DNA from: Procambarus clarkii
Taxonomy: Eukaryota; Arthropoda; Malacostraca; Decapoda; Cambaridae
Assembly (NCBI RefSeq): GCF_040958095.1
Contig: NC_091152.1
Coordinates: 20,282,744 to 20,346,743, forward strand
DNA: 64,000 bases
Reading direction: 5' to 3'
The notes below the pieces were generated by a model. The model was not told the DNA's origin and did no database searches. It was given only the letters and a program-made list of their open reading frames with translations. How positions within the stretch are numbered: the first letter of the stretch is position 1; each line of letters begins with the position of its first letter. Shown here piece after piece: positions 57,201 through 64,000 of the stretch. The position numbers and the translations under genes were made by a program.

Positions 57201-58660
57201 GCCCTTAGAGCCCTCAGGACTGCGCTCAGTGGCCCCAGCACTGCGTCCGGAGGCCCCAGCATCCCCAGCACTGCGCTCAGTGGCCCCAGCACCCCCAGTA
57301 CTGCGCTCAGTGGCCCCAGTACTGCGCTCAGTGGCCCCAGTACTGCGCTCAGTGGCCCCAGTACTGCGCTCAGTGGCCCCAGTACTGCGCTCAGTGGCCC
57401 CAGTACTGCGCTCAGTGGCCCCAGTACTGCGCTCAGTGGCCCCAGCACTGCGTCCGGACGTCCCAGCACCCCCAGCACCGCCACCGGAGGCCCCAGCACT
57501 GCGTCCGGAGGCCCCAGCATCCCCAGTACTGCGCTCAGTGGCCCCAGCACCCCCAGTACTGCGCTCAGTGGCCCCAGCACCGCCACCAGAGGCCCCAGCA
57601 CCACCACCAGAGGCACCAGTGGCCCCAGCACCACCACCAGAGGCACCAGTGGCCCCAGCACCACCACCAGAGGCACCAGTGGCCCCAGCACCACCACCAG
57701 AGGCACCAGTGGCCCCAGCACCACCGCCAGAGGCACCAGTGGCCCCAGCACCACCGCCAGAGGCACCAGTGGCCCCAGCACCACCGCCAGAGGCACCAGT
57801 GGCCCCAGCACCACCACCAGAGGCACCAGTTGCCCCAGCACCGCCACCAGAGGCACCAGTGGCCCCAGCACCGCCACCAGAGGCACCAGTGGCCCCAGCA
57901 CCGCCACCAGAGGCACCAGTGGCCCCAGCACCGCCACCAGAGGCACCAGTGGCCCCAGCACCGCCACCAGAGGCACCAGTGGCCCCAGCACCGCCACCAG
58001 AGGCACCAGCACCAGTGGCACCAGCACCGGAGGCCTCAGCATCTAACAGCACATTAGTGCTCGTGTTCTGTCCAGGAACCAAACTATCACGCACTTCAAC
58101 TTTACCGTACGCGTCTTCGTCAGCATCATGCCAGTCGTCAGGGTCGAGGCCTGAAACGGACTCCAGCCAACACCTAGACGCGTCGTTCCGAGACGACATC
58201 GATTCTGCATCCTGCCAAACCTGGATATCGTTTTTCCAGGTTTTGTCAAATACTGGCTCACTCTGGCACTCGTATCGTCTCTCTCGCCCATTTCCTACCA
58301 TATCCTTGAGGTCACCATCTTGGTGACCTGGTAAAGTATTTGTGTAAGCATAAGAGCTTGCTAAACACTCATATTTTGAGCAATTATCTGTAGGATTAAT
58401 TTTTTTCAAGTTATTCTTGGTCGTGAGACGGCCATTTACACCAAATTGCGTCCGTAGGCAATGGTCCGAAATATTCCCGTCTTTTACTTCATGTTCAAGA
58501 CTAATAAATCCTAAAATACTATTTTTAAAATCTTTCCTAGCTTCGAGTAGCAGTCCTGGTTCAGACAATCTCAGACACTCTTGGAAGCTTAATAGCGTTC
58601 GTCTTTTCAAATCATTTTGTACTTCACTTCCCAGACGTCCACGAATACCCGTCAAGGATT
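54225..58660 (-). CDS. Repeat-rich protein of unknown family, tandem copy 5 (main exon, diverged)
   Basis: The exon is entered at acceptor 58661 (attttacag). With exon 1 (ATG at 59037, donor after 59013, MCILVLQN) it encodes 1486 residues in one intact frame. The first 140 residues or so are clearly related to copies 1-4 but diverged (TGIRGRLGSE, TKNNLKKI). Then IQVWQDAESM to LLDAEASGAG is almost identical to them, as is the following GATGASGGGA array. After that the repeats are unlike the other copies. There is an ATERSTG array, then about 2 kb of 10-residue units such as GAKGSGRSPG, rich in Ser, Arg, Lys and Gly. The basic tail segment (RRIKKTVNTAALRRREE) is the diverged counterpart of the copy 1-4 basic cluster. 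The C-terminus has a hydrophobic stretch (VVLCLLFTTAAFYL) and a Ser/Asp-rich acidic tail. Function unknown. Confidence 0.7.
55190..57225 (-). repeat. Basic Ser/Arg/Gly-rich 30-bp coding array, copy 5
   Basis: About 2 kb of 30-bp units encode GAKGSGRSPG with variants SHGG, SPGD and HSRSPGGS. Shortened units differ by multiples of six or three bases. A 276-bp higher-order unit occurs twice in succession: the rare gagtcctta variant falls at about 56000 and 56276. Confidence 0.9.
57226..57590 (-). repeat. ATERSTG 21-bp coding array, copy 5
   Basis: Units of 21 bp encode ATERSTG, with interruptions such as GASGRSAG. Absent from copies 1-4. Confidence 0.8.
57591..58010 (-). repeat. Gly/Ala-rich 30-bp coding array, copy 5 (about 14 units)
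   Basis: Regular GATGASGGGA units, the same unit as in copies 1 and 4. Codon variants fall in blocks (caccacca versus caccgcca), which suggests local expansion. Confidence 0.9.
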
Positions 58661-59012
58661 CTGTAAAATAAAACCCATTACAGATTAGTTGCGATTTATA
58701 TGAATTTTAGAAAATTAAATTAGTGCCATTAGCCTTTTAACCCGATTGGGTCATCCATATCTAGCTTTGAGAATTATCCTACCAAATTAAATCTCACTCA
58801 CACCCCGCACTTAATCTATACCAACAATCCTCTTTAAATTAACAATTTTTCTTAGGCTACATGGAATAAATTATGGATTTAATTAATAATTTTTAGTGTA
58901 ATTACCAATATATTTTGACCGAGGAAAACCATCATTTGACAAGTAACCAACCATATGTAGGCCGAGGACTATTTAACCGAAGGATCTTGTATTAATATCC
59001 GCGTCAACTCAC

Positions 59013-59361
59013 CATTCTGAAGGACTAAAATACACATGTTAAAATAGGATTCCAACGGTTGCTGGAGAATAAAAGCCTAAGGATGAGCGAGGGGCAGAGA
59101 GCTCCAACAAGTGTCTCCACTGTACTCTCGGGAAGAAGTGTACAGACCAACGCTGACCACCAGCGAGGACAACAATTAAAGTAAGCGGTAAAGAAACTGT
59201 GTGATGATCTGCGTCACGTGGCCACTTTCTGTTTTTGCCCTCAATCAATAGATGGCGCTGTCGACGGACCTGTCACCACAGTCAAATTAGAAGCTTTATT
59301 CCTTAAATGGTTGTACATTTATAATTAAGAAAGTTTATATAATATTACAGTACATTAATTA
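59013..59361 (-). promoter_or_regulatory. Gene copy 5: first exon and promoter with E-box
   Basis: ATG at 59037 and donor GTGAGT after 59013. CACGTG at 59215-59220. From about 59025 to 59361 the sequence is almost identical to copies 1-4, in contrast to the diverged intron next to it. Homology stops abruptly at about 59361. Confidence 0.55.
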
Positions 59362-59652
59362 CATTTTCACATTCTCCGCTTTAATAAGATATTTTTGTGT
59401 TACTCTTTTCTTAAAAATTTTTTATTTACCGAGTATTATGTACTTTTTGAATTGATTGTCATATAATTTCTTGTATTTCTTTGTTAAAGTGTTTACTCAT
59501 GTCCATTCTCTTCCTGGTTCATTGTTATTGTTGGGTCTATTGAGCTATGTTGATGATACGTAAATAACACATAACTCTCTTGGCAACATTACTGAAGTGG
59601 GGTTTTAGGCTTAATTGCCAACTTAGCATTCCATTCCTTAACACTGCTTTTA
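59362..59652. other. Spacer between the copy 5 promoter and the minisatellite
   Basis: AT-rich, with no gene or repeat recognised. Confidence 0.4.
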
Positions 59653-61272
59653 ACACTGGGGACACATAACACTGGAGACACATAACACTGGAGACACATA
59701 ACACTGGAGACACATAACAATGGAGAGACATAACACTGGGGACACATAACACTGGAGACACATAACACTGGAGACACATAACACTGGAGACACATAACAC
59801 TGGAGACACATAACACTGGAGAGACATAACACTGGAGACACATAACACTGGAGACACATAACACTGGAGACACATAACACTGGGGACACATAACACTGGA
59901 GACACATTACACTGGAGACACATAACACTGGAGACACATAACACTGGAGACACATAACACTGGAGACACATAACACTGGAGACACATAACACTGGAGACA
60001 CATAACACTGAAGAGACATAACACTGGAGAGACACATAACACTGGGGACACATAACACTGGAGACACATAACACTGGAGAGACACATAACACTGGGGACA
60101 CATAACACTGGAGACACATAACACTGGGGACACATAACACTGGAGACACATAACACTGGGGACACATAACACTGGAGACACATAACACTGGAGACACATA
60201 ACACTGGGGACACATAACACTGGAGACACATAACACTGGGGACACATAACACTGGAGACACATAACACTAGGGACACATAACACTGGAGACACATAACAC
60301 TGGGGACACATAACACTGGGGACACATAACACTGGAGACACATAACACTGGAGACACATAACACTGGAGACACATAACACTGGAGACACATAACACTGGA
60401 GACACATAACACTGGAGACACATAACACTGGGGACACATAACACTGGAGAGACACATAACACTGGAGAGACACATAACACTGGAGACACATAACACTGGA
60501 GACACATAACACTGGGGACACATAACACTGGAGACACATAACACTGGGGACACATAACACTGGGGAGACACATAACACTGGAGAGACACATAACACTGGA
60601 GACACATAACACTGGAGACACACAACACTGGAGACACATAACACCGGAGACACATAACACTGGAGACACATAACACTGGGGACACATAACACTGGAGACA
60701 CATAACACTGAAGAGACACATAACACTGGAGACACATAACACTGGAGACACATAACACTGAAGACACATAACACTGGGGACACATAACACTGGAGACACA
60801 TAACACTGAAGAGACATAACACTGGAGAGACACATAACACTGGGGACACATAACACTGGGGACACATAACACTGGGGACACATAACACTGGAGACACATA
60901 ACACTGAAGAGACATAACACTGGAGAGACACATAACACTGGGGACACATAACACTGGGGACACATAACACTGGGGACACATAACACTGGAGACACATAAC
61001 ACTGAAGAGACATAACACTGAAGAGACATAACACTGGAGAGACACATAACACTGGGGACACATAACACTGGGGACACATAACACTGGAGACACATAACAC
61101 TGGGGACACATAACACTGGGGACACATAACACTGGAGACACATAACACTGGAGACACATAACACTGGAGACACATAACACTGGAGACACATAACACTGGA
61201 GACACATAACACTGGAGACACATAACACTGGAGACACATAACACTGGAGACACATAACACCGGAGACACATA
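59653..61272. repeat. Minisatellite, 16-bp unit, about 100 copies
   Basis: The unit is ACACTGGAGACACATA, with common variants GGGGACACATA, a GAAGAGACATA form and a two-base longer GGAGAGACACATA form. The minus strand has no stop codon in any frame over most of the array. That produces long Cys/Val/Ser-rich open frames that are not genes. Confidence 0.95.
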
Positions 61273-61485
61273 ATTCGTCTCGTAGATTAGATGTATGACA
61301 GATTTTTAGACCAAGAATTATTACCATGGCTTCAGTTTGAATGTTATCTTTTCATATCGCTTTGGGAATACGTGCATAAGACTATGAAGTCTTATAGTCT
61401 TAAGACATCATTGAAGGAGCATACATATGATGTGAACATCAGTTTAAATATGGCAATAGAAGACCCAGGACCATTCTAGGACATG
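61273..61485. other. Spacer right of the minisatellite
   Basis: No gene or repeat recognised. A 62-codon plus-strand frame has no supporting feature. Confidence 0.4.
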
Positions 61486-61605
61486 AGTGTTAGTGCCCTG
61501 AGACGTGCCCTGAGTGCCCTGAGTGTTAGTGCCCTGAGTGCCCTGAGACGTGCCCTGAGACGTGCCCTGAGTGCCCTCAGGGTTAGTGCCCTGAGACGAC
61601 TTTTA
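61486..61605. repeat. Small tandem repeat of GTGCCCTGAG
   Basis: Units of about 10-15 bp built from GTGCCCTGAG with ACGTGCCCTGAG and TGTTAGTGCCCTGAG variants, about nine or ten copies. Confidence 0.8.
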
Positions 61606-61629
61606 AACGTCATACTCACGTCCGTCCGT

Positions 61630-64000
61630 GGGTGTGTACTCACCTAGTTGTACTCACCTAGTTGTGTCTGCAGGATCGAGCATTGACTCTTGGATCCTGC
61701 CTTTCCAGCCATCGGTTGTTTACAGCAATGACTCCTGTCCCATTTCCCTATTATATCTAGTTTTAAAAGTATGAATAGTATTTGCTTCCACAACCTGCTC
61801 CTTAAGTGCATTCCATTTTTCCACTACTCTCACGCTAAAAGAAAACTTCCTAACATCTCTGTGACTCATCTGAGTTTCAAGCTTCCATCCATGTCCCCTC
61901 GTTCTGTTACTATTCCGTGTGAACATTTCGTCTATGTCCACTCTGTCAATCCCTCTGAGTATTTTATACGTTCTTATCATATCCCCCCTCTCCCTTCTTT
62001 CTAGTATCGTAAGTCTCAGTTCCTTCAGGGGCTCTTTACACCCCATATCTCATAACGCTGGGACGAGTCTCGTTGCAAACCTCTGAACCTTTTCTAGTTT
62101 CCTTATGTGTTTCTTCAGGTGGGGACTCCATGATGAGGCGGCATACTCTAAGATTGGTCTCACGTAAGCAGTGTAAAGCACCCTAAATACCTCCTTACTT
62201 AGGTTTCTGAATGATGTTCTAACTTTTGCCAGTGTAGAGTACGCTGCTGTCGTTATCCTATTTATATGTGCCTCAGGAGTTAGATTAGGTGTTACGTCCA
62301 CACCCAGGTCTCTTTCTCGAGTCGTCACAGGTAGGCTGTTCCCCTTCATTGTGTACTGTTCCTTTGTTCGCATATCACCTAATCAAAATTTCCATAACTT
62401 TACATTTGCTCGTGTTGAACTCCAGTAGCCATTTCTCTGACCATCTCTGCAACCTGTTCAAGTCCTCTTGGAGGATCCTACAATCCTCATCTGTCACAAC
62501 TCTTCTCATCAACTTTGCATCATCCGCAAACATCGACATGTAGGACTCTACGCCTGTAAACATGTCGTTAACGTATATTAGGAATAGAATTGGTCCCAGC
62601 ACTGATCCTTGAGGTACTCCACTCGTTATTGTTCGCCAGTCCGACTTCTCGCCCCTTACCATTACCCTCTGGCTCCTTCCTGTTAGGTAGTTCCTTACCC
62701 ATACTAGGGCCTTTCCGCTTACTCCCGTACTGTATCAAAGGCTTTTTGGCAGTCCAGAAATATGCAGTCTGCCCAACCTTCCTGTCCTGTCTTATCCTCG
62801 TTAATTTATCATAGAATTCCAAAAAGTTTTTAGGCAAGATTTCCCTTTCCAGCACCCATGTTGATGTTTGTTCACAAACTTAACGTTCTCCAGGTGTGCA
62901 ACAAGTCATAGCCTAATTATTCTTTCAAGTATTTTACATGGGATGCTTGTCAGTGATACGGGTCAGTAGTTAAGTGCCTCCTCCCTATCACCTTTTTTGG
63001 AAATCGGTACGACATTTGCCCTCTGCCAGGAATTGGGCAATTTCCCCGTCAAGGAATCATTAAAGGTCCTTGCCAGAGGCACGCCGAGGGCCTGCGCTGC
63101 CTCTTTTAGTATCCACGGTGATACTTTGTCTGGTCCAACTGATTTAGTTGCATCCAGTGTTGTCAACTGTTTCATTACCTCCTCTGCTGTCACCTCTATA
63201 TCTGATAGTCTTTCATCTAGGGTAACCCCTTCCAACAATGGGAGCTGCTCAGGCTCGGTAGTGAACACTCCATGGAAACTGGCATTCAGTGCCTCGCAGA
63301 TTTCCTTGTCACTTTCAGTATATGCCCCCTCTGTCTTCCTTAGTCTTGTCACTTGGTCGTTCACCGACATTTTTCTTCTTATATGACTGTGTAGTAACTT
63401 AGGTTTTTTTTTCGCTTTGATCGCAATATCGTTCTCAGAATTTCTTTCCGATGCTTTTCTTGTGTTAATGTAATTATTCCTAGCTCTGTTGTATCTGATC
63501 TTGTTGTCCTCTGTCCTTTGTCTTCTGTACTTCCTCCACTCCCTCCTGCTTCTCACCTTTGCTTCCTGACACTGTCTATTAAACCATGGGTTATTATATT
63601 CCCCTCTTACCTTTTCCCTTTACTGTTGGTATAAATCTTTCTTCAGTCTCCTGGCATTTCCGTATGACCAGGTCCATCATATCTTGCACTGTTTTTCCTC
63701 TAATTTCTTCCTCCCACTGCACTTCACCCAGATAGTCCCTTATCCTTCTGTAGTCCCCTATCCTCCTGTAGTCAACTCTCCTTTCCCAGACTTCTTGTCC
63801 CATGGTCACAAGTTAGAGTTCCATCGTGTAGTCAAAGACGAGGACACAATGGTCACTGGCCCCTAGAGGTATTTCATGCTCCAAATTCTCGATGTCTTCT
63901 ACGTTCTGGGTGAAAACCAGAAGTGGATAAAACTCGAACACTAACATGAGACACATGACCAGCATAAGAACATTGTTTAGAAACGTAAAACACGATTCCT
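61630..64000 (-). mobile_element. Non-LTR retrotransposon (LINE), running off the right edge
   Basis: On the minus strand the window edge starts in the endonuclease domain (LGASDHCVLVFDY near 63870-63830). The pre-RT region and RT core follow: KSVGPDKVSPWILK near 63130, TSGVPQGSVLGPILFL near 62600, and FADDAKL near 62530. Then come the thumb and C-terminal segment to 61720. The 3' end carries two ACTCACCTAGTTGT copies at about 61650. RT motifs are CR1/Jockey-like. It is a different family from the LINEs at 1-5480 and 50565-53098. Confidence 0.85.
61720..63835 (-). pseudogene. Endonuclease-RT ORF of the right-edge LINE, several frameshifts
   Basis: The protein is spread over at least six open segments in different frames (63594-63809, 62963-63556, 62568-62855, 62375-62662, 62050-62373 and 61720-62046). 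There is a stop or frame change near each junction, and a gap near 62860-62960. All RT core motifs are recognisable, so it is an old but well-preserved inactive copy. Confidence 0.8.

Noticed and set aside
54743-58042. 1099-codon minus-strand frame rich in Leu/Val/Ala
   Set aside because: Shifted frame of the copy 5 repeat exon. The frame that continues into the unique N- and C-terminal segments is the one at 54225-58660.
59537-61327. 596-codon Cys/Val/Ser-rich frame
   Set aside because: A by-product of a 16-bp minisatellite that is open in all three minus-strand frames.

Overview
The window looks like nuclear DNA of a decapod crustacean, probably a crayfish or lobster. The evidence is intron-containing genes, several non-LTR retrotransposons whose 3' tails resemble repeats I recall from decapod genomes, a tRNA-derived SINE of the kind common in decapods, terminal-inverted-repeat (foldback) elements and long minisatellites. 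The assignment rests on recognising repeat families, not on a search. Nothing prokaryotic was seen.

The backbone is a tandem array of five related genes, all on the minus strand. Their large coding exons lie at 9237-11632, 19053-22003, 30605-32881, 40726-43970 and 54225-58660. Each gene has a conserved promoter and first exon (with an E-box), a very large exon made mostly of in-frame 30-bp repeats, two further spliced-looking exons after the stop codon, and a polyadenylation signal. The predicted proteins are 806, 991, about 766 (copy 3, broken by one inserted base), 1089 and 1486 residues. I do not recognise the family. Its parts are a unique N-terminal segment, an acidic Trp/Asp-rich module, a Gly/Ala-rich array, a basic cluster, an acidic (copies 1-4) or basic Ser/Arg/Gly-rich (copy 5) array, and a short hydrophobic segment before an acidic C-terminus.

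Copies 1 and 3 (type A) share markers that differ from copies 2 and 4 (type B), so the first four genes look like a two-gene block duplicated at about 21.4-22.0 kb spacing. Copy 5 is the outgroup. Its flanks lack several insertions seen in the other four, but its promoter and acidic/GA module are almost identical to theirs, which suggests gene conversion.

The spaces between genes hold minus-strand LINE relics whose 5' ends lie just past each gene's polyadenylation signal (5483-6345, 13557-16185, 24600-27715, 34745-37830). A longer, younger copy of the same LINE covers 1-5480. A fossil foldback element sits in the same intron of copies 1-4. An approximately 600-bp retroelement sits upstream of copies 2 and 4. 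The copy 4 to copy 5 interval carries another foldback element interrupted by a SINE. A second LINE, itself split by an intact foldback element, lies inside copy 5's 3' intron (50565-53098). Right of copy 5 are a 1.6-kb minisatellite with a 16-bp unit (59653-61272), a small second tandem repeat, and a third LINE running off the right edge.
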